Made by a program: the position numbers and the translations under genes
Notes under the pieces: model-generated
The model's database searches: none
What the model was told of the DNA's origin: nothing
What the model saw: the letters and a program-made list of their open reading frames with translations, nothing else
Shown here: piece by piece, positions 41,216 through 51,840 of the stretch
How positions within the stretch are numbered: position 1 is the stretch's first letter
Layout: every line of letters starts with the position of its first letter
From: Yponomeuta sedellus
Taxonomy: Eukaryota; Arthropoda; Insecta; Lepidoptera; Yponomeutidae
DNA: 64,000 nt
Direction of reading: 5' to 3'
Assembly (NCBI GenBank): GCA_934045075.1
Contig: OW203726.1
Location: 22,259,488-22,323,487, forward strand

Positions 41216-41820
41216 ATGTTGGAGAAGGAAGTAGATGTACAAATAAATAAAATGATGTCAGATTCATATGAATAATACAATGCTTAATTAAGAAAATTAT
41301 TATACTAACTGTAAATAGATACATACAAACAATATACATAAATAGAAAGTGATATAAAAATATATAATTTATGTAAATACATAAATAAATGTTTTTTTCG
41401 ATTTCAATTTGTGTAAATAAAATACGAACAATAGAACTACAAATAACAGAAAATGTTCAAAGTAAATCTATTTACATTTACAATGAATCTTGTTCGTTTT
41501 CAACTAAATTAACGGATGATGATCTTGAATGATTTAAACTAAAACTAGTCTAAATTACTTACAACGCAACTACATTGTGTGACTGGACACGTCCTGGCAA
41601 TTAATCGAGGTACTTCAAAAAATGTGTCATTGACACCTTGCGGCACGTAGATGGTATCTATGGGAATCGCACCTTGTTGGGCACTGTTCTGTCCTCGATT
41701 ACACTCATAGGATTACCATTCACAAAGATTCAAAGCAAACTAGGATGCGAAACTCAAGAGTGAATCCTTTCGCGTGAGATTTGGATAAATCACGCATATA
41801 GACCCGTTTTTTACTGCTGT
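41216..41820. other. No recognisable gene
   Basis: About 600 bp of AT-rich sequence; 41821-41870 (CTCTCCAAGGTTTGTTGGAA) is a further LINE 3' UTR-like scrap. Confidence 0.4.
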
Positions 41821-41875
41821 TCTGACTCTCCAAGGTTTGTTGGAAGAAATCTCTACAGAGATAAACCTATATATA

Positions 41876-42062
41876 TTAAACGCGTCAAATCGCGATTATT
41901 TATTAGGTAAAACGTAATTACCTTATTTCCCGACGTTTCGGCAGTGTTACAGTTGCCGTGGTCTCGGGTAGAGTGAAGTGGCGAGTACAGTCAATTATCG
42001 TACGTCGGGAAATAAGGTAATTACGTTTTACCTAATAAATAATCGCGATTTGAACCGTTTAA
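41876..42062. mobile_element. 187-bp MITE with 60-bp inverted ends
   Basis: TTAAACGCGTCAAATCGCGA at the left and the complement TTAAACGGTTCAAATCGCGA at the right are followed by more than 35 bp of perfect pairing (TTATTTATTAGGTAAAACGT). The short centre reads GTTTCGGCAGTGTTACAGTT. The near-perfect arms suggest recent activity. Confidence 0.85.
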
Positions 42063-42849
42063 TATATAACTATGTATGAGTATCGCGAATCATTAAGAAA
42101 TACTAGAGATAAACCTCTTAACATGTTATTTATATGATTAATTTAAAAAGTATGAACTATTTATAAAGTATGCTAAATTAAATTAATATAAAATTTGTAC
42201 ATTTCGTTTACAAAATATGTAACGTTATGTCCTAGTCTCTGTTTTACCTGAAATAAAAACAGTTTTGATGTTTATGAATTTTCAAGAAACTGTAATCGCT
42301 GCGTTTCAGGTATCGCATATTTTCAAAGTATTATTACAAAATCTGTTGACAATTTTAATATGCCATCAAAGACAAAGAAGAAAAAATGTTCATTTAAAAA
42401 CAATATATTTACATAATGAACGTCAAAACTGTTAATTAAGCTTTAAATAATACCAAAGTATGTACTAACACCAACAGCAGAGGCCTTGATGGGCGTACGA
42501 TAGATGTCGAGAACCTCTCCTTGAAGATGCAGCGCTCAAAGGAATGCTACCATTAACCTAAAGAGTGCACAAAAGAATGATATGATAGACAATGGCGATG
42601 CGACGGGTAATTTGACACATGCTTTGTGGAAGGAAAACCGTGGTCTTAATGCTGAGCAATAGATAATGAAGGACCTAGATAGAAAACTATAGTGTGTAGT
42701 GCCGTAGATTCTTTAATTGCCTTTAGGTAGATAGACTTGATGTAGACTTGACCTAAGGAAAACGTCATTCTGTAAATAAGGTTGCTGTTTGTACAGTCAA
42801 CAGCAGGTCCACGTAATGTACACGCATATATAACATCATCTATATAATT
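42063..42849. other. No recognisable gene
   Basis: About 790 bp, AT-rich, without supported coding sequence or repeat assignment. Confidence 0.4.
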
Positions 42850-43203
42850 ATACTAGCTTTTGCCCGCGACTCCGTCCGTGTGGACTTTATTTTTTGCAAC
42901 CCCGTTTTTGCAATCCCTAAAGGGTTAAGTTAAAAAAAAAAACGGCGGAATACATGTTCAATCAAATGTGTTGAAGAGTAGTTATTTTAAGTTTCAAGAA
43001 AATTATAGAACATCAATATTTATACCACCCATACAAATTTTGGCAACCCTTTTCGCCCCCTTTGAGGTTGCAAAATATCCCATCTTATTCCTTGCCTACA
43101 TTATATATAGACGCTCTATTCAAAATTTCAGCTTCCTAGGTCCAACAGCTTGGGCTGTGGGAGTGAGTCAGTCAGTCAAGACTTAGAATTTTATTTATAT
43201 AGA
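42850..43203 (+). repeat. Dispersed repeat with TCAG tail, copy 2
   Basis: TACTAGCTTTTGCCCGCGAC, TTTTGGCAACCCTTTTCGCC and TTCAGCTTCCTAGGTCCAAC in the order seen at 16140-16505, but with only GTCAGTCAGTCA left in the tail. An imperfect ATTAC-rich microsatellite follows (43200-43275). Confidence 0.7.
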
Positions 43204-43402
43204 TTACATTACATTACACTATATTATATTACATTACGTTACACTACATATCAGTAGGTACATTACATTACAATCAATTACATTATTGATCACTTTCAGT
43301 GATCGGGCTCCCGTATTTACTCCTAGATTGAGAGTTTATGTCTGTGTCATTTCCATTTTTTTGAGCTCTTTATGTACTCGTATCTATTCATTGCATTCCA
43401 TA

Positions 43403-43530
43403 AACTCACGCCTGTATCCCGCAGGGGTAGGCAGAAAACAAATTTTATTATTTGTCACGATCCTGACAAACCTTCTCATTAACATTTATTAGGCGATGCA
43501 AGCACGCGCGTCAGATTCGGGTATGTTTTC
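43403..43530 (-). mobile_element. RTE-T LINE 3' fragment
   Basis: CATAAACTCACGCCTGTATC, GTCACGATCCTGACAAACC and GCAAGCACGCGCGTCAGATT, diverged from other copies. Confidence 0.6.
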
Positions 43531-43983
43531 TCTAGTGGTGGATAAATCAGACAAAATGAAAGAATGACAGAGCTGCAAAATAAAAGTATGTGGAAGTGCG
43601 AGTGAGAGAGAAAATGAAATAAAGCTGTACTTTATCTCTCTCTTAGTGTGAGCTATAAGCTAACTGTACTAGCAAAGCAGCCTTGTCTAATGGCTATTGT
43701 TATACGCTTGATGTAATCATTATCTGGTTTGAGCAAACTGGATTCGTAAATAACTCGATGCGATGTTTCCCTCGTAATCTTTGATCGGATGCGACAGTTC
43801 CTTTTTCTGAGCACCTTTAGAGTTCTGTTTTGCTCCTCAGAGTTTGAGTTTCTAAGTTCTTTAGTGAGAAACTTTGTCGTGAGGGAACCCGCGCTTTGCA
43901 CACGCATTTTCTTTATAAAAATTAATGAGTTGACTCGATTCAAATTCAGGAGTTTTGTGCATAAATGTAACTGTAAGTTAGTA

Positions 43984-44123
43984 TAGTATTTTCTAAGGTT
44001 AACACGAGCAGTAGACATAATTAAAACTGTTTTTACCACGGCACCTGAAAAAGTGCCGAAACGTTAGAAAATTGTAAAAATGTAATAAACGAGCATAAAT
44101 CCGTGTAAAAACAGTTTTAAAAT
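43984..44123. mobile_element. Small element with inverted arms and 12-bp direct repeats
   Basis: TGTAAGTTAGTA occurs at 43972-43983 and 44124-44135. Inside, TTAAAACTGTTTTTACCACG pairs with CGTGTAAAAACAGTTTTAA, enclosing GCACCTGAAAAAGTGCCGAA. The long duplication would suit retroposition, while the arms suit a MITE. Left unresolved. Confidence 0.5.
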
Positions 44124-44336
44124 TGTAAGTTAGTAGTAGCTGATTGAAAAAAAAATGGAATGAGATTCGGGAATGGAATGACATTGATGGAACGAACATG
44201 AATGTATATAATGGTTTTCAATAAAGATGATGAAATTACTTAGTGCGGGATAACGAATAGTGATGAAAAGCGTGGAACAAGTCAAAGAATTTGACAATTT
44301 TGGAAGTATAAAGGTAATCCCATTAAAACATAATTT

Positions 44337-44566
44337 ACAGTCTGTTAGCTATTCGAATATACCTTGGCTACTGTTGGATAGAATCGGATATCTTCGTGTA
44401 ATAGAAATATCGGAACTAATATGACACTTATCTTTACACAACTTTTCAAAATAATGAAGAAAAGTTTTGTACTGAGCAGGAATTAGTATTACACTCGTGT
44501 GCTTTCGGTGAAAACCGAAGCCTACTCTAAAGCCCGAGGTATATTCCAAAACCTAACAGACTATAT
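44337..44566. mobile_element. M2 element
   Basis: The left end ACAGTCTGTTAGCTATTCGA and the complement of the right end (AGTCTGTTAGGTTTTGGAAT) are inverted. The body includes GATAGAATCGGATATCTTCG and ACCGAAGCCTACTCTAAAGC, shared with 57113-57306 in the opposite order. Confidence 0.7.
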
Positions 44567-45197
44567 TACCACCAGTCTTTGCTCTTTTAAGCAGGGAATT
44601 ATAGCATGTTTGCATCCTAGTTTAGTTTGGTTTTATCCTGAGTAAATTCATATAGATAAATACATTTATATCATTGTTGTTGTAGTAGAAGCGAGTAGCC
44701 TCATTATTACAATAAGTAGCAATTTGTGTTAAGTCAGCACTTGACGTAAATTATAAGCAAACGCACAATGTTTTTTAAGAGCACTTCCTGCAATATACTT
44801 CCTGCTTTCTACTGCTTTATTCGTATTTTATTTATTTTATTTATTCATTTATTTGGAAAAAAAACAGGAAACAGGCTAAAGTTTATACAAAAAGTTACTA
44901 CAGGACAATATTAAACCTGAACCCATAAATATTTTTCACTAAATAGCAATGACGTAGAGTAACTAGGTGACAAGGATGCCAATTGTGCATATTAGTACGA
45001 GTATATCAAATGGAATACAGGTAGACAATAATATATAATGTGAAATGATAATAAAGCAACAACTAGCTTTAACAGTAAGACAAGTAATAGTCCAGTACAC
45101 CCAAAAGTTGTCCGAAAGAGATCACTTTATTGATAAGACCGCCGTCATCACTCTTAGGTTAATAAATATCTGTGTAATTTCCATTCTTATGTACCTA

Positions 45198-45385
45198 CAA
45201 CTAGCTGACCCAGCGAACTCCGTATCGTCTAACAGTCTTGTCAATTCTTAATTTTTTTATATATTTTTCTCTCCGTAAGAACCATCTTCGTACTTCAAGG
45301 AATATTCTAAAAAAAGTTCAGCTACTCTCGAGATTTCCGCTTACCAACACATTCAGCGATTTATTTTTATATCATAGATAATTTA
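45198..45385 (+). repeat. Dispersed repeat, paired with 58508-58690
   Basis: ACTAGCTGACCCAGCGAACT, then GTTCAGCTACTCTCGAGATT and ACACATTCAGCGATTTATTT. The second copy at 58508-58690 has the same order with AGCGAAATCGGTTCAGCTGC. Looks like a conserved repeat 3' region. Confidence 0.55.
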
Positions 45386-45394
45386 TCTATACGA

Positions 45395-45645
45395 GGACAG
45401 ACTCTCCATCGCGGTCGATGATGGTGGATAGAAGGGAATGGACGATATAGGCGAAGGAACGAGAGTGTTTACGTGACAGGAAAGAAACCTTTAGTCAGCA
45501 GTGGAGCGACGACATTCGCAAAGCGGTGGGTAGTGACTGGAAGAGAAGAGCGGAAGATCAGGCTCAGTGGCGTGTCTTGAGAGAGGCCTATATCCAGCAG
45601 AGGACTCACACCAGCTGATTATGATGATGATGATGATGACTCAGC
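45395..45645 (+). mobile_element. RTE-group LINE 3' end with GAT tail
   Basis: The plus strand reads AVGSDWKRRAEDQAQWRVLR then EAYIQQRTHTS and a stop, a characteristic RTE/BovB-like ORF2 ending. The stop codon runs into a (GAT)n tail (CTGATTATGATGATGATGAT). The nucleotides GAGGCCTATATCCAGCAGAG that encode EAYIQQ resemble the 3' ends of several SINEs here. Confidence 0.65.
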
Positions 45646-45982
45646 AGTGGAATTTATTCATTTAATGGATAGAGAAACAGATAAAAACACTAGCAAACTT
45701 CAAATTGCTAATGCACCAATCGGGTCGGATTATGGACCGGTATTTATTGGATATTAAATCAGGGTCATAATTACATTTCAATGAAGTGATTCACTCCAAG
45801 CAATCGTAGTAGATACACGTTGCCGAGTAGCGTCTTAGGCGTATAAATGCCTACTTATTGTTTGGACAAACGTGTTATCAATAAACATGACATAAACAAC
45901 TGGGAAGCTACGACTGATTAGCATTAAGTCCACCTTTTGTACATTATCGCTTGTGCAATAATGAGTTAGTAAAAATATATTT

Positions 45983-46346
45983 GAAGCGCTCGTGGCCTAG
46001 GCGAACCGAGTAATTGGAATCAATTACTTGAGTTAAGCAACAACAGGCGCGGTCAGGTGCAGGATGGGTGACCGTCACGTGACTATCGCTAGTGGTATTT
46101 TTTCCGAGCGCTTCCTTGCTTTGCAAGGCACGTTAAGCCGTTGGTGCCGGCTGTCATGTAATGGCAGTCGTTAAGCTATGTCAGAGGCCTTATGGGCGGC
46201 TTGATAACTTCTGACAGTAAGGCCCGTCACTGTCAGTCAGTCCTCCACCGACCCAGACTTGGCCCCCGTGGTGGAGCATGGCCTAACCTTCCTGCGATGC
46301 AGGAAGAGACCTGTGCCTCAGCAGTAAGGACATACAAGGGTTGATA
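45983..46346 (+). mobile_element. 5S-SINE type 1, full-length
   Basis: Complete copy: GAAGCGCTCGTGGCCTAGGC, TTGAGTTAAGCAACAACAGG, GGATGGGTGACCGTCACG, and the end GGACATACAAGGGTTGATAT. A good reference for the family. Confidence 0.9.
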
Positions 46347-46467
46347 TATCTGTAATTATGTACGCTGCTATTTACACAAATGAAATTTCTTAAAATGCTG
46401 CGTACCCGCCGTACATAGCCTGTGATAGAGACTTTGACAGAAAAAGGATATTTATTTTACCAGTATA

Positions 46468-46555
46468 CTTAATATAAATCGAGGTTAAGTGGGAAATCTC
46501 GACATATTAAGCGAGATATGTCGAGATTTCCGACTTAACCTCGATTTATATTAAG
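46468..46555. repeat. 88-nt near-perfect hairpin
   Basis: CTTAATATAAATCGAGGTTA and the following GGGAAATCTCGACATA pair with their complement ending at 46555, around the loop TTAAGCGAGA. About 38 of 39 positions pair. It could be a MITE remnant or, if transcribed, a source of small RNA; nothing distinguishes these. Confidence 0.95.
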
Positions 46556-46654
46556 CATTGCAAATAAACCATTAAAATACATTGAAGCCTTGTTATGTGC
46601 GGACAGGTTCATCAGGCTTCTATTTTTTTATTAACTAATACATAGCATAACATA

Positions 46655-46872
46655 CTTAATATAATATAATATAATATAACATTTACATATAGGCACATAC
46701 ATTTCTTCTGGCCCCACACTAGGACACCCTGTGTCGTGGGAACCACAAACAGCGACATTACAAACATGTAAACATCCAAGACCTGGGGTTTTTTCTTGCC
46801 CCCAGCCGGGGTTTGAACTCGGGACCTCTCGCATGGTAAGCAGATGCGCTACCGCTACGCCACAGAGGTCGT
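46655..46872 (-). mobile_element. SINE-A, full-length with ATAAT-rich tail
   Basis: The tail is TAATATAATATAATATAACA, an expanded pentanucleotide. The head complement CTACCGCTACGCCACAGAGG and B-box complement GGTTTGAACTCGG are at the right. Confidence 0.85.
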
Positions 46873-46873
46873 T

Positions 46874-46995
46874 AAATCATCAAACCTTGCCCATCAAATC
46901 ATCTAACCTTGCCCATCAAATCATCAAACCTTGCCCATCAAATCATGTAACCTTGCCCATCAAATCATCAAACCTTGCCCATCAAATCATCAAAC
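46874..46995 (+). repeat. 21-bp minisatellite
   Basis: About 5.5 units of ACCTTGCCCATCAAATCATC A, beginning immediately beyond the SINE-A head. The 21-bp period keeps a plus-strand frame open, which is not evidence of a gene. Confidence 0.9.
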
Positions 46996-46999
46996 CTAT

Positions 47000-47734
47000 T
47001 GTATAATCCAAAGATATTGGCAAAGTTTCATTGCAGTCGGGCTTATTTATGTAGCATATACGTCCCACAGTAGGGTATATAAATTCTCACAGAGATATTG
47101 TGCTTGATCAAGAAACGTGCCCACCGCGAACAGGTAATTTCAAGAGCTGAGTTATGAGACCACATCAGGTTCCCTTACGATATTTTCCGTCATCGTTAGT
47201 GGGCGGTATAGCTATAATTTCACACTGTTTCGTTGATTATTAGTGATTAAAAACAAATTACGACGACATATGGGAATAACCGTTGAGGATCCTTGTGATC
47301 TAGAGATCTCTTAAGAGGCTAGCACACAAGCTTCAGCCAAAACCGTCTATTATGGTGTATATCGCAATAATGATGAACGATCAGTGAAAATTTAAAAATT
47401 TTTTTTTTTTTTTTCAATTAAAATTGCTGAGTGCGAGTTGTAATGGTTTACGTTGAGAAGTAAACACGTTTACCAGCCAAAACACGAATAAAAGCGAGTG
47501 CGAGATGTACTGTGACAGCGTTTTGCCAGTTCGAACGGTTAACTTACTCATACTCACTACTCAATGCTCGATTAACGCGGTAGTAAAGTTATTCGATTGG
47601 ATCTGTCAAACTCGCACTAAGCACTCCGCATCTGCCGGCAGTTTTTTGCAGATCGTCATCCCACCAGATCGGAGGGCATTTTACACTACGTTTGCCAAGT
47701 CGCGGTCTCTAATCAAGAACACGTTTACTCCAGG
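47000..47734. other. Unassigned region upstream of mariner
   Basis: Includes a SINE-B/D central-domain scrap at 47158-47212 (CCCTTACGATATTTTCCGTC) and a T-run near 47400. No mariner 5' terminus or helix-turn-helix coding region was recognised here. Confidence 0.4.
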
Positions 47735-48596
47735 TTCCTCGCGACATGTGGCCAGCCCATTATTATCGTCGCCGTATATGATAATAATGCAAGACCGCCA
47801 TGTTACGTATCGCGATATAGAGGCTATTCTGGGCATATGTATGACGAGCATTCATAGGATATTACATGAACATTTGTCTGTAAAAAAAATTTGTTCGCGT
47901 TGGATCCCGCACAACTTAACTCAGGATCAAAAAGATGCTCGCGTCGAATGGTGCAAGAAAACCTTAAAAAATACAACGGAGGCGACTCAAAATCTGTTTA
48001 TAATATCTACACAGGTGACGAATCCTGGATCTATGCGTACGATCCCGAAACTAAACAACAATTAACAGTTTGGGTGTTTCAAAATGAGCCCAACCCTACG
48101 AAAGTGGCTCGTGCAAAAAGCACTGTAAAGCAAATGGTGGCCTGCTTTTTTGGTATTAATGGCCATGTGGCTACAATACCACTAGAGAATCGCAGAACGG
48201 TTAATTCGGAGTGGTACACAACCATTTGTTTGCCGGAAGTATTTGAAGAAATACCCCAAAACAACCAGCGACGCAGAATCATACTTCACCATGACAATGC
48301 CAGCTGTCATACATCTCAGGAAACAACTACCTACATTTTTGGATGGTCAAAAAATAGAATTGATGGGTCATCCACCGTACAGCCCTGAGTTGGCTCCCAA
48401 TGATTTCTATTTATTCCCAAATGTAAAGAATAAATTACGTGGTCAACGATTTTCGACCCGTGAAGATGCCGTAGATGAGTTCAAACAGCACGTTTTGGAG
48501 ATACCTCAATCAGAGTGGAATAAGTGTTTTACAAATTGGTTTCATCGAATGCAAAAGTGCATCGATCATAGTGGAGGATACTTTGAAAAACAATAA
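47735..48596 (+). pseudogene. mariner-family transposase relic
   Basis: Transposase sequence spread over three frames. Frame one: DRHVTYRDIEAILGICMTSI and RWIPHNLTQDQKDARVEWCK. A shift at the A-run near 47965 leads to YTGDESWIYAYDPETKQQ (first catalytic Asp), WVFQNEPNPTKVARAKSTVK and IILHHDNASCHTS (second Asp). A second shift near 48335 leads to HPPYSPELAPNDFYLFPNVK (third Asp) and GGYFEKQ-stop. Allowing for the shift the last two Asp are 34 residues apart, so D,D34D as in mariner. The N-terminal DNA-binding part is missing or unrecognisable and terminal repeats were not identified. Inactive. Confidence 0.9.
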
Positions 48597-48639
48597 AAGC
48601 ATATTTAGCCATATACATTTGTTTATTTTTTCTATTCCG

Positions 48640-49425
48640 CATACATAAGTAGTAACCCTCGTACAATGAATTACACTCATTCACTACGGTCGCTAGCATG
48701 TGGAAGCAACACAAAATACTACACAATATTACTACAGCGAGTGACAAGTCGTCTATGAGGATTCTATACTCACATAAACTCACGCCTGTAATCGCTATAC
48801 TAAGATTATTTCTATTATAACATTATAACATTCTTTATAACATTAGTTTAATTATACCCAGATAGGTATAATTTAGTTTAAGAAAAGGCCTTGCCTGAAA
48901 ATCGGCAACTAGTTGCACATTGGTGTACATTAGTTACAAGCCGAGGCACAGACCTTTTTGTCTTCATTTGTTATTTATAAGCTGTTAAATAATAGTCTCT
49001 TTAAACTGTCATTAATGCCTCTAGTATAAGTGATTGTTGTGTCTTATTTCGCTTGAAGACAAATAAATATATTCTTTTCTATTCTATTCATTGTTTGCCG
49101 ATTTCAAGTACCTTTTATTTGACCATTTGCTAATACATTTATTCGACATATTTCTAAATCTAAGATTAGTCTTACCGCTTAACCATTATGTACCTAATAC
49201 TACAAACGTATATTCTTTATTGGATACCAGAAAAAAACAAACATTTCAGTACATCATAGTTCATTAGCCATTTTTTTTTGTATGTCTTACGAGTAGCATT
49301 TTTTTCCAGACAACCTTAGATGGAAAATTTCGTAAGGAAAGGAGATAAATTGGCAACCGCGGCAAATTTGAATATAGATACATTTTTTTTTAAATTATTT
49401 ATTTGTATCACCACTTATAATAAAA
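48640..49425. other. No recognisable gene
   Basis: AT-rich. 48775-48790 (ACATAAACTCACGCCTGTAA) is a scrap of RTE-T 3' end. No exon supported. Confidence 0.4.
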
Positions 49426-49650
49426 TGATGCGGTAGTAGCATTGCGGTAGAACGGCAGCTTCACATTCAGGAGGTTGTAGGTTTGAATCCCGGCATATTG
49501 GTGACTGAGTTTGTTTTCAAAGTTACATACATTTGCAAAGTTGTACCTTAGCGCTTGAAATTGCCAATCCACGATGCGTACTTAAGCCCGTGCCCTCTGT
49601 TTCTCTCTGAAAGAAAACATGTGCCCTGCAAAGGGACGTCTACACGTTGA
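49426..49650 (+). mobile_element. SINE-B, full head and tail, short centre
   Basis: The head ATGCGGTAGTAGCATTGCGG has B-box GGTTTGAATCCC. GTTTTCAAAGTTACATACAT follows. The central domain is mostly deleted, then GCGCTTGAAATTGCCAATCC and the tail CATGTGCCCTGCAAAGGGAC. Confidence 0.65.
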
Positions 49651-49728
49651 AATCTGAGTGGTTTGAAAGCCGCGGTTATTTAATTGGGCATCTATTTAAA
49701 CTATTACTTAAATAGAGATGTATATAAA

Positions 49729-49930
49729 ATAACGTAACGTAACGTAACGTAACGTAACGTAACGTAACGTAACGTAACGTAACGTAACTTAACGTAACAT
49801 AACATAACTTATTGTAGCGTAATGTAACGTAACGTATAGTAACGTAACGTTAAGTAGCGTAGCGTAGCGTAATGTAACGTAACGTAACATTTAAATACTG
49901 GCACAGACATTTCTTCTGGCCCCACACTAT
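49729..49930 (-). repeat. (AACGT)n microsatellite grown from a SINE-A tail
   Basis: About 30 units of AACGT with some AACAT and AGCGT variants run directly into ACATTTAAATACTGGCACAG and CTTCTGGCCCCACACTATA, the 3' end of a minus-strand SINE-A. The family tail is normally (AACAT)n on this strand. Confidence 0.85.
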
Positions 49931-50374
49931 ATAACAAATAGAGTTGAAAGATTCGTGAACAATCAGTACCGCCTCTCCGTCTCCGATCCGCAGACCCAAA
50001 GCCCCCTTGGCTGGCTACTAATGCTTCCTACAGATTCGACTTTGCATCGAGATGAAGGACGTCAACTTCCTAAAGCCTTCTGTTCCATTTACTCTAGAAG
50101 TGCACAAATAAATCTATAGCCCAGCGGAACAAGTTACGTCTTGCGTCAGTATAAATACAAATAATTCTGTTATGTTATTACGTCTGATTTAAAAATGCGT
50201 GAGTAAAAATAATATACACACGGTTATTTTCCTAGAAAACATTTGTGACTCACTTAGTAAGTTCATTAAGGATTCAGCAGGGCTGAACTAATGAGTATCG
50301 TTGTTATTCTTAAGGCACTGTTGTGAGTGGGAAGTCATTGGGACACTTCGATATCAACTCTTGTACCTTGTTTT
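49931..50374. other. No recognisable gene
   Basis: About 440 bp. Nothing supported. Confidence 0.4.
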
Positions 50375-50572
50375 CGGAGCGGAAGGCACGTTAAGCCATG
50401 TCAGGGGCCTTATAGGCGGCTTGATAACTTCTAACAGTAAGGCCCGTCACTGTCTTACAATCCTCCACCAACCCGGCATGGCCCCCGTGGTGGAGTATGG
50501 CCTAACCTTCCTGCGACGCAGAAAGAGCCCCGTGCCCCAGCAGTGGGGACATACAAAGGGTTGATATCGAAA
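50375..50572 (+). mobile_element. 5S-SINE, 5'-truncated
   Basis: GAAGGCACGTTAAGCCATGT through ACCCGGCATGGCCCCCGTGG to GTGGGGACATACAAAGGGTT. Part of the GTTGGTGCCGGC body block is deleted. Confidence 0.8.
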
Positions 50573-50960
50573 ACCACATTTTGCGAAGACGATCTGTAAG
50601 AGAAAATATGTTTTTTCCTCTAGTGTCATTAACAAACCTGATGGAGTCCCTTAAACGACCAATCAGTGCAATAATTATTGTCTATTATGTATGCGATTGA
50701 AGGTCGCTAACGGTTGCTTAGTTCAGGTCAATGTCGCTTTCAGAACCCATGCAATGATTTACTTCTTAAAAATGCATAGCGGCAGGCTATCTCAGTTCTT
50801 TGACACTAACAGCGAAAAATGACAAAAAAACTAGCGTTATGTAGTTTTTTGGCAATTGTTTTCGACATAATATTGTAGCTTAGAAAAGGAAAAATAGTTT
50901 AAGTTGTGGGAAGTCGCAGTTTCTCTTTCACAGTTAGTGACTGATTTTGCTGTTATGTGT

Positions 50961-51060
50961 TTTCAAATGTTGATGAAGCGAAGGTGATCTGTCAGGATCG
51001 TGGCGAGTGGCAGTCCCTGGTCTCTGCCTACCCCTCTGGGATACAGACATGACGTTATGC
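50961..51060 (+). mobile_element. RTE-T LINE 3' terminal fragment
   Basis: AATGTTGATGAAGCGAAGGT, CAGGATCGTGGCGAGTGGCA and GACATGACGTTATGCATGTA. Last 100 bp only. Confidence 0.6.
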
Positions 51061-51079
51061 ATGTATGTGTGTTTTCAAA

Positions 51080-51172
51080 TGTACTTAACTTAGCAAAGTC
51101 ATTGGTGCATACCGGGATTCGAACTGACGACCTCCCGAATGGGAACCTCCGATCCGCTACCAACGCTATTAT
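51080..51172 (-). mobile_element. SINE-B head fragment
   Basis: TGTACTTAACTTAGCAAAGT, B-box complement GGGATTCGAACTGACGACCT and head complement GATCCGCTACCAACGC. Confidence 0.5.
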
Positions 51173-51284
51173 ATTCAATCTAATTATTTTACACCCTGTA
51201 TTCGATCTAATTTTATACTTTTAGATCCGGTCGTCGTACATGGTCACCTTCTCGAAATCGTTTCTGAATACACTTACTGCCACT

Positions 51285-51512
51285 TGCTTGGTGGGCTCCG
51301 CACGTATTGACTTGTCTTTCCTGTGGGCAAGGCTGACTGAGCTGTCAGGATGGTATAGGTGCAGGGCAAGCCTACACCATATATAAAACCATGTCCCAGG
51401 CACTACAGCGTCGGAGTGGTCCCTTCACCCATCTAGTGTGGGTGAAGATGCCATGGACGCTGTATAAATCATCTCATTTAGTAGATGCAAAAGGCCAATA
51501 TTACTGGCGCTA
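51285..51512 (+). mobile_element. SINE-D, 5'-truncated
   Basis: GGTGGGCTCCGCACGTATTG, CTGTCAGGATGGTATAGGTG and CGCTGTATAAATCATCTCAT. Head and central domain missing. Confidence 0.75.
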
Positions 51513-51517
51513 CCGTG

Positions 51518-51768
51518 ACTACCGCTAGTGGTATTTTTTCCGAACGCTGCCGTGCTTCATAAGGCACGTGAAGCCGTTGATACCGGCTGTCAAGTAAAGG
51601 CAGTCGTTAGACCACGTCATATTTGATAACTTCTGACAATAAGGCGCGCCACCGTCTTACAATCCTCCACCAACCCGGACTTGGGCCCCGTGTTTGAGTA
51701 TGGCCTAACCTTCTTGCGATGCCTGAGGAGACCCGTGCCAGAGCAGTGGAGACATACAAAGGTTGAGA
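51518..51768 (+). mobile_element. 5S-SINE, 5'-truncated
   Basis: Starts at GTGACTACCGCTAGTGGTAT just after the 5S block and continues to GTGGAGACATACAAAGGTTG. A deletion removes part of the GGCCTTATGGGCGGC segment. Confidence 0.75.
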
Positions 51769-51840
51769 TCGAGGATACAAGCAGCCTCAAACAGTACAAC
51801 ATTTTGATAGCGGTCAACATAGCTTAACCTATTCCTTTAT

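Noticed and set aside
43653..44039. 128-codon minus-strand frame as a host gene
   Set aside because: It starts inside the small element at 43984-44123, has no splice or promoter context, and resembles no family I know.
46731..47006. 91-codon plus-strand frame
   Set aside because: It is the antisense of SINE-A running into a 21-bp minisatellite, whose period keeps the frame open artificially.
49729..49890. Telomere-like repeat
   Set aside because: The unit is AACGT, not the insect TTAGG/CCTAA repeat, and it is explained as an expanded SINE tail.
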